Source of the DNA: Gnetum montanum
Lineage: Eukaryota; Streptophyta; Gnetopsida; Gnetales; Gnetaceae
Assembly: GCA_015680685.1 (NCBI GenBank)
Contig: MNCI01021501.1
Span: 124,547-179,294 of the forward strand
Reading direction: 5' to 3'
DNA: 54,748 nt
The position numbers and the translations under genes were made by a program. Below the pieces are notes generated by a model. It was not told the DNA's origin. It worked only from the letters and a program-made list of their open reading frames with translations, and searched no databases. Each line of letters starts with the position of its first letter. Position 1 is the stretch's first letter. Positions 42,417-53,755 of this stretch are shown here, piece after piece.

Positions 42417-43210
42417 TGATGAGTGGCGAGGTACCCTTACACTCAACCATACGAATATGAGCGTTTCATGCATGATTCGGTCGAACTCTGCAGATGGACT
42501 AGTTGTGGTATCTAGATTGTTACTCTTAGATCGCAATTCGTTGTCTTCCCACCTGGACTAGTATTAGCTTTGTCACGTATGGTTTAGTCTAGAGTGAGGT
42601 GTATGATGTGTTCCTATACTAATGCTACTCCTAGAGGCAGTGGAAAATATCTTTAATTAAGCTAAGAGGAAAGGGAGAGAAAATCTAAACTAGAATCATC
42701 TGTACACATCTTGGACCTCGTGCATGACTACCACTGGGATTACCAAGTGCATGGCCTAAGTACACTACTGGGTTACCAAGTAGTCACACTTAAATGCTCG
42801 TGATTAAGTCGTACTCATTCTACGTTTAAAAGGAGTTTAGGGTGAAGAGAGATTAACTAAGAAAGCAGTAAATAACAATTAAATAAATAAATAATTAAGC
42901 TAAGTGGATGTTGCAATGATGAAGTAATCTCGATCTTTATTGCTGGTCATGTGCATGTCCAAGTACATCACACTCGAATAAGGATGCCATACAATTACAA
43001 TCACCACGTTGCGGGCATGCACTAGGAGAGAAGGGTTGAGAGAAGAGCTACTTAAAACTAAACACTTAAAAGAAAATCTAAAAACTAAAAGCTTAAAAAC
43101 TGCCTACTAGATCTATCTAAGTCTTATTTATAGATGAGGAGACAGGTTGCAATGTCACGTACACGATATCATGGCTGCGATATCGTGGCCAACAAAATGA
43201 TAACTCATCA
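42417..43210 (-). repeat. 3' LTR of element CD (794 bp)
   Basis: Plus strand TGATGAGTGGCGAGG to AACTCATCA. About 27 bp shorter than its sister; the sister has an extra AGCTTAAGTGCAATGAGCAT block near 50590. Differences between the pair are mostly transitions. Confidence 0.9.
43124..43192 (-). promoter_or_regulatory. U3 palindromes and TATA box, LTR C
   Basis: On the minus strand, GGCCACGATATCGCAGCC, CATGATATCGTGTACGTG and then, about 20 bp later, CTATAAATAAGAC. The order and spacing equal those in LTRs B and D. Confidence 0.65.
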
Positions 43211-43219
43211 TACCCCCAC
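43211..43219 (-). other. Polypurine tract of element CD
   Basis: Minus strand CGTGGGGGTA immediately precedes the TGATGAG start of the 3' LTR. The upstream phrase ACAAGTTTTCATTCAGTCG is also shared with element A at 2811-2830. Confidence 0.75.
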
Positions 43220-43532
43220 GACTGAATGAAAACTTGTTCTCGAGTTACAGTGAGGACAAGCTCCATTGATTACACAGTGGATAGGTATGGGATTATTGAC
43301 TCGCGAGAATGGGTTCATGCCACAGTGTGGAATCAAAACAAAATTGAGACACAACACAAAGAATGTGAAGAAAATCTTATAGCTACAAAATTGATGGAAC
43401 TCATGTAGTTCTTGGTGGCAGTGGCTCCTCCATGGATGCCTTTCCCTTGTCTTGTGCTCCAGGTCTTGGGACTTGATGGCGTTGACATATGGCCTGGAGT
43501 TTCTCCTCTTCGGTTTGGGGATCCGATGTTGT

Positions 43533-43645
43533 CCATGCTAATGTTCTGATGTTTGATGGAGTCAGCACCTCCCATGGATAGGCTAATNCGTCCATGCTAA
43601 TGTTCTGATGTTTGATGGAGTCGGCACCTCCCATGGATAGGCTAA
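43533..43645. other. ~55-bp near-exact duplication around a single N
   Basis: The segment TCCATGCTAATGTTCTGATG...GGATAGGCTAAT before N at 43588 is repeated after it with one difference (TCAGCACC versus TCGGCACC). This is a likely unmerged contig overlap. Confidence 0.8.
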
Positions 43646-43847
43646 TTGCGGAAACATTTTGTTTGCCTTGACATACCAAGCTACAAATACCCACCATTCC
43701 TCCTCATAGGCTTTGTCTTTGTCTTTGTATTCTTGCAAATCTGCAAGCCGTCGAGCCAAGTCTGTTGCGACACCTTTTTGTCCCTAGTAGCTTGCTTTAA
43801 CCACCTCAAGTTCAGAATTTGCAATCTCCAGTTTTTGCAATATCTTT

Positions 43848-43940
43848 CTGCGTTCTACAAATTCTGTTTCATATTTGATGTAGGTGGTGGCTANCTGCGT
43901 TCTACAAATTCTGTTTCATATTTGATGTAGGTGGTGGCTA
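43848..43940. other. 46-bp exact duplication around a single N
   Basis: CTGCGTTCTACAAATTCTGT...GGTGGTGGCTA stands on both sides of N at 43894. Third example of the same pattern in this window; probably an assembly artefact. Confidence 0.85.
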
Positions 43941-46299
43941 CTTGTTGCTCAAGCTCTATTCTTGGGCACCCTACTATTAACATGGCAAGGTTGGCATATC
44001 GTAGGTTTGTTAACTCCATGTATTCTGTAAGGTCTTGGATCTGCAAGTCCCGATTCTTAACTTCCGCCTGGTGGGCAAATGCATATCTGTCCAATATGGC
44101 CCACCAGTCAGTGTGTTGAGCACTGATAATGTTGATGTGGGCCTTGGCCATATGGATCTTCTTCTCAATGATCTGTTTATACATATCCGCCTAGTCTTGG
44201 AAGTGCTCCTTTAGCTTTTCATGTCATTTAGCCTCATTTTATCATGTGCTTATTTCAATAGCCATCTTTTAGCGGATGGCACATACCTCCTCCATTGAGA
44301 GGGTTCGATTCTTCCTGGCTAAATGATTCATGTCTTGGTTGACCCAGATGAGTTGTTCTAGTAATTGCTGAAAATGTTCTTTGAGAACATTCTTTTGCTT
44401 TTCCACAGAGGTCAATCGAAGGTTGTTAGCAATAAGTTGCTTGTTTTCCTCTTGTAAGGCTTTGAGTGCCTTGGTATGCATGTAAGTTTGCGCTTGTGCT
44501 GCAGAGGTATCCCAAACATCCTTATCTTTTTCTTTTACCACCTTCTTATTCTCCGTCAATAATTTAGTCAGTTTCTCAATTTTGACAGTGTCTAGTTAGT
44601 CTACAGGAATAAATTGCAAACGATTCTGCTACGCTACTTGTAGGGCTACGAGCCTTTCTTGTAATTTTTGCACCTCTGCTTCAGCGTGCTCGACCCTCAT
44701 CTCTATCAAGACCGGCTTCCCCTTGGTGGAAATAAGGTCTGACTGAATTGCCGTAACATCCTAAGGGATGTCAAACAGGGACATCATTACATGCCCCGTT
44801 TGTAGTAATCGATCAAGTACATCTTCATGTTTCGCAGGAGTCATTGAGGTTCCGGCCAGAGTTTGAGCATCCCATGCTTCTGTAAGGTCTGTTGGTGGCA
44901 CAACAAGTACATTTAACGATTCTTTAATATGGTCTGTGACCACTTTTGTGGCTCTTGCTACATCTTGATGCTGCATGACCACCACTGTGGCTCCTTTACT
45001 AGTTTCTAATTGCACTTGAAAAGATGCAGCGTTCCCTAAGATTTGTTGTGATCAAGTGCTCTCCCCTTCTCCTGTATGGATGGACACTTCACCCCTTGCA
45101 TGATCTAAAGAAACCATGGGCTACATGGCATCGTTGATGACATGGAAGAGATTTCCATCATCACAACTTCCCCAATTGGACATCTCAACAATGGCCCTGA
45201 GATGGCTCATTGATGATCTGTAATCTTGCAGCGGTGGTGGTTGATCTTGGCCTATGCTAGGCCCTACTTCTTGTTGTTAGCTGGTTCCCGTATTTGGAAG
45301 TTGGCTGGGTCCTACAAGTTGAGTTGCAGTTGGCCCTATCGTCTATTTTTTTTCTTGTTTCGGTCCTAACATCTCACTAGTGATTTTCCTTGCGACTGGT
45401 AGCTTTAGCAATTCAGCATATGAAGCATTTTGGGCTTTTTGGAGGACATCATTGGTGTATCCTCTAATATCAGCACGTCGGCACAACTTTCTGATAAGGC
45501 AAGGGAAGGGTAACGTCATCTTCCCTATCTTTTGTTCTTCAGACCACCTCAGGATCTCTATAAAGTATAGATGAGGTAGGTCAACATTAACCTTTCTCAT
45601 CAATACTACACATCCCCTTGCCGCATATGTTGAAATTCTTTTTAAGCCCTTTGTGGAAAAGAGGTGATAAGTTTCAATTTTGAAATAGATCCTCTCTTCC
45701 ATCGTCAACTCTCTAAATGTCCTATCCTCCTTGCCATATGTCATTTCCAACCAAACTCTTTGCGCATTAGGCTCTGAACGAGTAGACAATTGAGCAACCT
45801 TTGGCCCTGTATTTGGAAGGTTTAATACTTTCGAAATGGCCTGAATAGAGAAATCGATTGTCACACCACAAATGTTAACTGTGGTGCCTTGTTCTCTGTT
45901 GTGCCCAAATTGGTACATTTCCCCTAAGTACCAAGCATTGCTTTCAAAGAAGACAGGCCATAATGGGGATCCTTTGAGATGATCCCTAATGGCCTCTGGA
46001 GAAAACTCTGCAAAAGATTCAAAATTTAATTCCACAATCACTGCAGTGAATGTGGACCTTTCGTGGATAGCCTGAACACAATCCTGGGGCAACGTGAGAT
46101 GCTATCCCTGTTCAGGCACTGCCACAGCTCCTCCTTCTGCTTGCCTTGATTGTACAGTAGTAGGGTCTTCTTGGTGAATGCTAAATGATTGTTCCTCCTG
46201 CTCTGCATGTTATCTAGCAGGAACTTGTCCTTCACCTCTCTTAGGTCATTTACTCCCACCTTGAGCAGGACCTTCCTGTTGTCCGCATTTCAGAGCCAT

Positions 46300-48177
46300 T
46301 TGCAATCGCACGAGGCCAATCGTTAGTAAGGTTGTTTCCAAAGTTAAGTTATACCTTATTTCTTGCCTTAATGAATTTATTTTATCTTTGTGTGATGTTT
46401 CCCAAAAGATTATAATAGTGAGTCCTTTTTACTTAGGTGGTTTCCAAATTTAGTTTCTTGGTATAACTAAGGGAATGAAATTATTTTTGGTACATTTATC
46501 CTGAATGTTATAACTAATTACCCTTGATAATGTCCTTCGGGTGATGAAAAATTTCAAAAAAGTTATGCACTATTTGGCATGTGCCCCTCCCTCACGACTA
46601 AGCTGAACACTCTAGGTTCAAGTAGGTTCAGACGGAATGAAAATTGGAGGACCAACAAGCGAGATATAGGTATGAAAGCAAGGGATGCGAAATCGCAAGT
46701 CATAGAGAGAAATTTGAAAAACTCCCCTGCATGAATAGTTTAAAATGATGGTAAGTGGTGTGGGGGGTTATGTATATATAGGTTTATGTGACGCGATATC
46801 ACGTATGCGATATCATGGCTTATCAATATTTAAGGCACAACACAATATACCGAATTTTAAGATTTTTCTGAAATTAACAATGTATACCAAGGACATGTGG
46901 ACAAGTGTTAAAATGTGCTAGGGTAATTTAACTAGTTCTAAAGCCATGAAGAATTATGTGTGGGTGGAATTGATCAATAAGGGCCTCGGATGGTAAGGGA
47001 AAGAAAAAGGCCATGTGATGGTTCATAGGAACGTTGGAATTCAAAGGGATAGTAATAAGGGAAAGAATATCATTGAAAATACACTAAGGGTAATAGATGG
47101 TATGTGTGAGATGTGTTATGATGTAAAATTACAAAAAATTACACAAGTGGGTCCTCTCCAAAGCAGGTTCCAGCCTATAATGCCCTTGCGTAACCACACT
47201 TAAAAGTGTCTGTGGGCACTCGAAGGGTTAAATGTAATCCACATTGGTTTCACAAAACACACGCATGTAAGTATCACCGGATTGAGGTCAAAATTCTATG
47301 CTACACAAGACACGAGCTACAATTACATGAACAACGAGATGAACCAGGGCATAGAAGGGATTGTAGAGATTGGGACATGAGGTAACTAACCTAGGGCACA
47401 GTGAATCTTGCATGTAAAGCATGATTAATGTGTCATTAACCTATCGTTCCAAGATCAGGACCAAGTCCATTCCTCTAATCAGTGACACTACATTGTTTCA
47501 TCCCATGATGAGCAACTATGAGAGTACCATAACAACAAGGCATACAATCACTTAGTATTTTGTTCAAGGGAGGAGTGATTTTTGCTTTGTGGCACTTTTT
47601 TTTTTATTACTAAATCCAAAGAAGTTGCCAACCTTCAGGCATGGGTGCATGTCTTTCTAGTGGGACCCCCTAGAACAACATTGGATTTTTGAGTGTCCTT
47701 TTCATTACTCTTACTCCCATTTTTTGTTAGATCAACAAGGATCTTAGTACAACCACGTTGCATGATAACTCCCATAGACGTCACCAAAGAGAATCTGCAA
47801 GTCCCCTTGATGTCACACCCTAATCATTCCCTCTTGATCCATCCTTCTTCATTTTGGGTACAATGAACACAAAATTAATCTTAATTTTAAGTTTTAAATG
47901 TAAAGAATATCACTGTACCCTCGAATAGAACCTCTTATTTGTAGAATGGATGAGTGGGTGTAATGGGCTCACTATCCAAATAATTGATCATTCGAGACTC
48001 AATAACATAAAACACACCTCAACCAACGAGCCACATGAGTGTTTTATTCATAGATGAGATTACTTATAAAAAGATAAAAAGATAAAAAGACAAAAAGATA
48101 AAACAAGAAATTAAAAGATGAAAAACTAGAAAACAAAAATTATAAAATTAAAGAAAATGAAAAATATTTATTAATCC
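46300..48177. other. Spacer between gag and second gene of element CD
   Basis: No coding motif in any frame; RT, protease and integrase are absent. It holds the promoter-like block 46773-46816, a T run at 47607-47616, an (AAAAGATA)n-like stretch at 48069-48101, and otherwise unassigned AT-rich sequence. By comparison with complete Athila/Tat elements, pol should be here, so the spacer marks where it was replaced or lost. Confidence 0.5.
46773..46816 (-). promoter_or_regulatory. Internal promoter-like block of element CD
   Basis: On the minus strand GCCATGATATCGCATACGTG and ATATCGCGTC are followed, about 12 bp later, by CCTATATATACATAACC. These are the same GATATC palindromes with an ACGT spacer, then a TATA box, as in the family's U3. 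The rest of the LTR is not present around it. The ATG of the second gene follows about 475 bp downstream, in the same orientation. This suggests separate transcription of the second gene. Confidence 0.5.
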
Positions 48178-50172
48178 TGCTTGTTATTAAAATGGGGGAT
48201 ATCCCCCATAACTAAACGGTTGAGCATGGAAAGGATTAATAAATGAAAGATGAGGATCCTTGCATGTTGAAAACATTGAAACTTGGTCATACTTACCCCA
48301 TTGGGGTTCACACACTTGATTATAGTAAGCATAGTGGGGAAATTTATGAGATGTGGTTCACGGATAAAGAGTTGACCCACTATGATACTTGAAACCGTAA
48401 GATGGTATGCAAGGATCGCGATGTCGCTCTCCATGGTTGTATTCATTGGGTTGTATGGTTGTTGGAGTGTTAATTGGTGGCCTTGATGAAGTTACATGAG
48501 GCATTGGGTTTGAACGGAAGGATGTACCATAGTGTTGGACTTGTGCTGAGTTGGAGAATGTAGTGGCCTTGGAATTGTGTTGTCCCTTCCTACGATCATG
48601 TCTAAAGAAGGGACGCTTTTGATGTTGATGAGGTCTCTCACTGATGTTGGAAATAGTGGCACAAGTAACATTCGTGGGTTTTTTTTGTGGTGCAGACATT
48701 TCAGGAACAATTGGTGGCAATGCAGAAGGAGAGAAAGGATGAGAATGTTGAAATTTAGGAGAAGTGTAAGGTACACAAGGCGGTGGTTGTGTTGAAGACA
48801 TGGGCTGATAGTATTGAGGAGAATGATAATGTAGCGAGATAGAGTATGTTGACCCAGTTGGAAAAACAGGATGTTGAACTAGATAAGCATTTAGATTCGG
48901 ATGATATGAAGGGCGTCTCCAGTTTAGGGGTGGCTTCCCCCACGACTGGGATTGTTGCCACTGTGATCGAACACAGTATCTTTGTACAAACTCTAGGTGT
49001 AACGTGCTTTCCCAATGCTCATATAAATGTAACAAAACTGGGCATTGGCCCTTGGGGTGATCATATAGGAAAATGTTACATTCATACGTATGATTGGCAG
49101 TTGAGCTATTATCTTTCTAATCCCTTCTTTCCGATTGTCTAAGGATACTTTGTCCTGCTTCTTGGGTTGTCAAAACTCTATCTCCAATAATATTGATATA
49201 TTCTCCACATTTTTTATATGTCCATTCCAAAATTTTATTGATCTTTGCCTCAATTTATTCTAATGATTTTTGTACTAGCAAAGATGGTTCTTCCTCCTTG
49301 AGATTGGTTTATTTCTCCTATTTAAGATTATAGACCTTTGTTAAGTTGAGATTTTGGTCTTGTTGATGTTTTTCAACACTCTCCCATTTAGCCATTTCTC
49401 CTTCTTCTTTTGTTACTCACATAATAAGCTCTTGGAATTGATGGGTTCATAGTTCATATAGTTGACCTTGGGCATACATTCCTAGGGTTTCTCTTGTTGC
49501 ATCATGAAGCCCATCAATGACATGATACATTAGCCTTTCCTTGGAGAACTCATGGCCTGGAAAGTTGTTTAACAGTGCATAATATCTTTCTAAGGCCATG
49601 TCCAAGGGTTCATGTTATGCTTGTTTCCACTCTTGGATTTGTTTCCTCAAGGCCAACACTCTTGTGTAGGTTTGATATCTTTTGTTAAAGAGTTCTACCA
49701 TTGTTGGCCAACATCATATTGAATTTGGTTTTAACAATCTATGCCATACTTTTGCTTGGCCAACGAGTGTCATAGGAAAGAGCTTGAGTTTTTTCCAACC
49801 ATTATCAATGTTGTTCCATGCACAGGCATTGTACAAGGCTTGTAAATGTTGTTGCAGATCTAATTTATAGCCTCTTGAGAAATTGGGAAAGTTGTTTAAA
49901 TTGAGCCTAGGTAGATGGCTCTCTTTACAATGCCTTCAGGAGATTCGAACAACCTCTTGTATTTGCATTAGGCTTCTAGTGGCTAGTAGGGGTTCATCAT
50001 CTTTGAGTAAGTTATGCTTTTTTGCATTGGGACGATGTTGCCTTCATTTATGTTTATAAGAAACCCCCACCTCGGATTGTGTACTCCAATCTTCATTATC
50101 ATATAATTCGTTGGTTCTCCAATGAATTTCCTTACTAGATATGACATTATCGTAGTTTTGTAGGAAAGGCAT
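48178..50172 (-). pseudogene. gag of element CD
   Basis: The minus-strand frame from ATG at 50172 reads IHWRTNELYDNEDWSTQSEV, then LNLNNFPNFSRGYKLDLQQH with LQALYNACAWNNIDNGWKKL, FPMTLVGQAKVWHRLLKP, MVELFNKRYQTYTRVLALRK and FSKERLMYHVIDGLHDATRE (49500-49900). This is the standard plant gypsy gag core. A decayed zinc-knuckle-like CNIFLYDHPKGQC lies near 49060, with one Cys replaced. The C-terminal third (48178-49035) is open for 225 codons and Pro/Ser/His-rich. The start is chosen because it is the first ATG after the PBS leader and stays in frame with the 48358-49035 open segment. Several TAG/TAA stops interrupt it. Confidence 0.8.
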
Positions 50173-50285
50173 GGTTGTGCACTTGCATGTGAATTTATAT
50201 GTGACTTTTTATAATTATTTCTTCCTAAAATATATGTCGTTAATTCCTGTACAACGACCTTGTATGATATAACTAATCTAGATAA

Positions 50286-50313
50286 CTAGCACCATCCCTA
50301 GCAACAATGCCAA
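50286..50313 (-). other. Primer binding site of element CD
   Basis: On the minus strand the 5' LTR is followed by TTGGCATTGTTGCTAGGGAT. The Athila/Tat consensus as I know it is TGGCGCCGTTGCCGGGGAT. Every difference is a C-to-T or G-to-A change, several at CpG positions, so this is a deaminated copy of that site. Confidence 0.75.
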
Positions 50314-51134
50314 TGATGAGTGGCGAGGTATCCCTACACTCAACCATACGAATACGAGCGTTTCACGCACGATCTGGTCGAACTCTATAGATAGACTAGT
50401 TGTGGTATCTAGACTGTTACTCTTAGATCATAGTTCGCTGTCTTCCCACCTAGACTAGTATTAGCTTTGTCATGTATGGTTTAGTCCAAAGTGAGGTGTA
50501 TGATGTGTTCCTATACTAGTGCTACTCCTAGAGGCAATGGAAAATATCTTTAATTAAGCTAAGAGGAAAGGGAGAGAGAATCTAAACTAGCTTAAGTGCA
50601 ATGAGCATCTGTTCCTTAATCATCCGTACACATCTTGGACCTCGTGCACGACTACCACTGGGATTACCAAGCACATGGCCTAAGTATGCTACTGGGTTAC
50701 CAAGTAGTCACACTTAAATGCTCGTGATTAAGTTGTACTCATTCCGCGTTTAAAAGAAGTTTAGGGTGAAGAGAGATTAACTAAGAAAGCAGTAAATAAC
50801 AAATAAATAAATAAATAATTAAGCTAAGTGGATGCTGCAATGATGAAGTAATCTCGATCTTTATTGTCAGTCATGTGCGTGTCCAAGTACGTCACACTCG
50901 AATAAGGATGTCGTACAATTACAATCACCACACTACAGGCATGCACTGGGAGAGAAGGGTTGAGAGAAGAGCTACTTAAAACTAAACACTTAAAAGAAAA
51001 TCTAAAAACTTAAAACTTAAAAACTGCCTACCAGATCTGTCTACCTCTTATTTATAGATGAGGAGACAGGCTGCGATATTGCGTATATGATATCACGGCT
51101 ACAATATCGTGGCCAAAAAAATGATAACTCATCA
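50314..51134 (-). repeat. 5' LTR of element CD (821 bp)
   Basis: Plus strand TGATGAGTGGCGAGG to AACTCATCA, sister of 42417-43210. TATAAATAAG on the minus strand is at 51047-51056, and the palindrome cluster is at 51073-51111, here partly eroded (GATATTGCG, ATGATATCAC, ACAATATCGTGG). Confidence 0.9.
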
Positions 51135-53755
51135 TTAACCTAATGCTTTAATATAAATATAGAATCCAAATCCAAAATATATTAATGAATATGAAGCTGA
51201 AAATTTGATTTTCTTGAATTTTGTAATGCCTTTTTTGTTGTTTTATTTCCTTTAAAAATAACTTTGATTAAACATTGGATATTTATTCTATATGATAAAT
51301 AAACAAACTATACAGAATTAGAAATGAAATTTTCCTTGCAAAAAGGTCAAGAAAAATATTTTAAAAACTTGGTCCACCTAAAACTAGGTACTATGTATTC
51401 TTTGTAAATTGGTGATTTGTATTTACTTTTCTAATATATTTTTGTATTGAATTAATGTATATAGTTATGTTATATGGGCATGTGAGGTAAATAGACTATA
51501 GATTGAGTTTTGGATGTGTAATCTTGAGAATTACCAAATTTGAAATAATGCTTTCTTGAGTCAATGCTAAAATATGTGTTTGAGTCTAATAAGAAATCTA
51601 GACAAGCATAACTATCACAGTTGTAGTGTTTAGATTAGCCTTTTGGTTTTTTTTAAAGAATGCACTATAACTTTTGAACTTGATGACATTTTTGTGCAAT
51701 TGATACTTATTCCTCAATTATTTTTAAAGAACTGTTATTTCTTGAGTTCCTCAAATGATGATTTCCAAAAGTTCACATGAAGAAAAGTTTACAAAGTTTA
51801 TGCATAATCTAGATTTGGGCGTGACATTTTCTTAAAAAGTATTCCAATATTTACATCTTTCTCAATAGATTAAAAGTTTTCTAAATTAACACAGATTTAC
51901 TAATTACCTTTCCTTTTTTAATATCTAAAGGCATGCTCTCCATTTTCCCTCTTAGTCAAGGCCTTTGCATATAAGTAGGAATGATTAACAATTAACATTG
52001 TTTTTTACAAGTATAATTTAAATTATGTTATTTTATTTTATTGTATACATTCCTCAAGTAATATTTACATTAATCATTGCTTAGGTCCTAAATATGTCAA
52101 TGCTCATCAAAAATTTTGAGAGAAGCCTTAACAAAGAACATAGATTGATGTTTTTTTCTTTTTTTATTCTTGGAAAATTGCTACCTATAAATATCATAGG
52201 AAGGTCAGGAAAATGAATGTTTTTGGAAATGGAAAATCTTAAAAAACCAAACAGAAATTAAATCTAAATTTTTGAAAAGGTTGGTAAGCCTAACCTACTC
52301 TAATTTTATTAATCTCAAGGGAGCTCATGGGCTTTCTATTTAACTCTCTACTATGGCAAGTAACAGTGAACTCTAATCTAACACTTTAATATAAATATAG
52401 ATTCCAAATATAAAATGTGTTAATGAATATGAAACTGAAATTTTGATTTTCTTAAATTTTGTAATGTTTTTTTTGTTGATTTATTCCTTTTAAAAATAAC
52501 TTTAGCATGGAACACTAGTTATTCTATATAATATATAAATAAATTATACTAAATTAGAAATGAAATTTTTCTTGGAGAAAGGTTTTGAAGACTATTTTAA
52601 AAAATTGGTCCACTTGAAATTAGGTACTATGTACTCTTGGTAAATTGATGAGTTGTATTTACTTCTCTCATGTATTTTTGTACTAGATTAATGTATATAG
52701 TCATGTTATATGGGCACATGAGGTGAATAGGCTATAAATTGAGTTTTGAATATGTAATCTTGAGAATTATCAAATTTGCAATTATGCTTTCCTCAACTAC
52801 TACCCATTAGAGAGTCACTATTGAAATATATCTTTGAGCCTAATAAGAAATCTAGACAAGCATAATTGTTACATTTGCAGTGTCTAAATCAACCTTTTAT
52901 TTTGTTTTTTGTGGGAATCCACTATAATTTTTGAACTTGATCACATTTTTTTGTGTAATTGATACTTATTCATCAACTAGTTTTAAAGAAATTGTATTTC
53001 TTCAGTTCCTTGAATAATGATTTTCAAAAGTTTACATGAAGCAAAGTTTCCAAATCTCACGAATGATCAAGATTTTGATAGGATGTTTTCTTGAAAAATA
53101 TTCAAGTATTTACATCTTTCTCAACAAATTAAAATTTTTTTGGATCAACATAAATTTACTAATCACCTTTTCTTTTTTAATAGCTAAAGAGCATACTCTC
53201 CATTTTCTTTCTTAGTTAAGGCCTTCACATATAAGTAGGAATGATTAACAATTAACATTTTTGTTTACAATTGTAACTTAAATCATGTTATATTATTTTA
53301 TTGTTTGCATTTGCTCAATTAAGGATTGCATTAACCATTGCATAAGTCCTAAGCATTTCAATGCTAATTAGAAACTTTGACAATAGCCTTACAAAAGGAC
53401 ACATATTGATGTTTTTTTTTTTTGAAAACTGCTACCTATAAATATCACAAGAAGGTCAAGAAAATTAATGTTTTTGGAAATAAAAAATCTTTTAAAATAA
53501 GCATAAATTAAATCTAAATTTTTGAAAACATCTATAACCCTAACCTACTTTAATTTTATTAATTTTAGAGAAGCTCAACATAGGCTTCAAATTTAACTCT
53601 CCACTATGGCTAGTAATCATGAAACTTAACTTAATGCTTTAAAATAAATATAAATTCCAATTCCAAATTTTGTTAATGAATATGGAACTGAAATTTTGAT
53701 TTTCTTGAATTTTGTAATGTTTTTTTTGTTATTCTATTCCTTTTAAAAATAACTT

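Larger units (their letters stand above)
43401..46299 (-). pseudogene. Second gene of element CD: plant transposon domain + coiled coil
   Basis: One minus-strand frame from ATG at 46299, interrupted by scattered stops, gives about 950 codons and ends PLPPRTT with TGA at 43401. Residues about 70-320 (45343-46092, uninterrupted) match my recollection of the 'putative plant transposon protein' domain: ELNFESFAEFSPEAIRDHL, VNICGVTIDFSIQAISKVLN, LPNTGP, ERIYFKIETYHLF, and the hallmark MTLPFPCLIRKLCRRADI. The rest is helical: HAEAEVQKLQERLVALQ, KALKALQEENKQLIANNLRL, EHFQQLLEQLIW, HQAEVKNRDLQIQDLTEYME. No catalytic motif is seen. It lies in the 3' accessory position, in the same direction as gag. 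Stops are mostly TAG/TAA at former CAG/CAA. It could be an old env-like or regulatory protein; function is unknown. Two single-N gaps with duplicated flanks lie inside. Confidence 0.75.
42417..51134 (-). mobile_element. Element CD: Athila/Tat-like retrotransposon without pol
   Basis: Two LTRs (42417-43210 and 50314-51134) bound a 7.1-kb interior. The flanks are TTAAT (42412-42416) and TTAAC (51135-51139), a target duplication with one change. The homologous place in unit 3 of the surrounding tandem repeat reads CTTAACTTAATGC, the expected unoccupied site. Minus-strand order: LTR, PBS, gag (50172-48178), 1.9-kb spacer with promoter-like elements, a second long gene (46299-43401), PPT, LTR. No protease active site, RT, RNase H or integrase is present, so it depended on another element. 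It is related to A, B and E by its LTRs. Confidence 0.88.
41595..53755. repeat. Three tandem ~1.26-kb units, first one interrupted
   Basis: Landmarks GACAAGCATAAYTRTYACA (41603, 51602, 52857), GGCCTTTGCATATAAGTAGG (about 41960, 51960, 53220) and GTAATGYYTTTTTTGTTG (51220, 52465, 53720) recur in the same order. Unit 1 is 41595-42416 plus 51135-51598, split by element CD. Unit 2 is 51599-52852. Unit 3 is 52853-53755 and is truncated. No coding motif is visible on either strand. The first unit starts directly after the broken end of the RHM pseudogene. Confidence 0.85.

Noticed and set aside
45343-46092. 249-codon open frame as a functional host gene
   Set aside because: It lies between gag and PPT inside a bounded retrotransposon, and the same frame is broken on both sides by stops.
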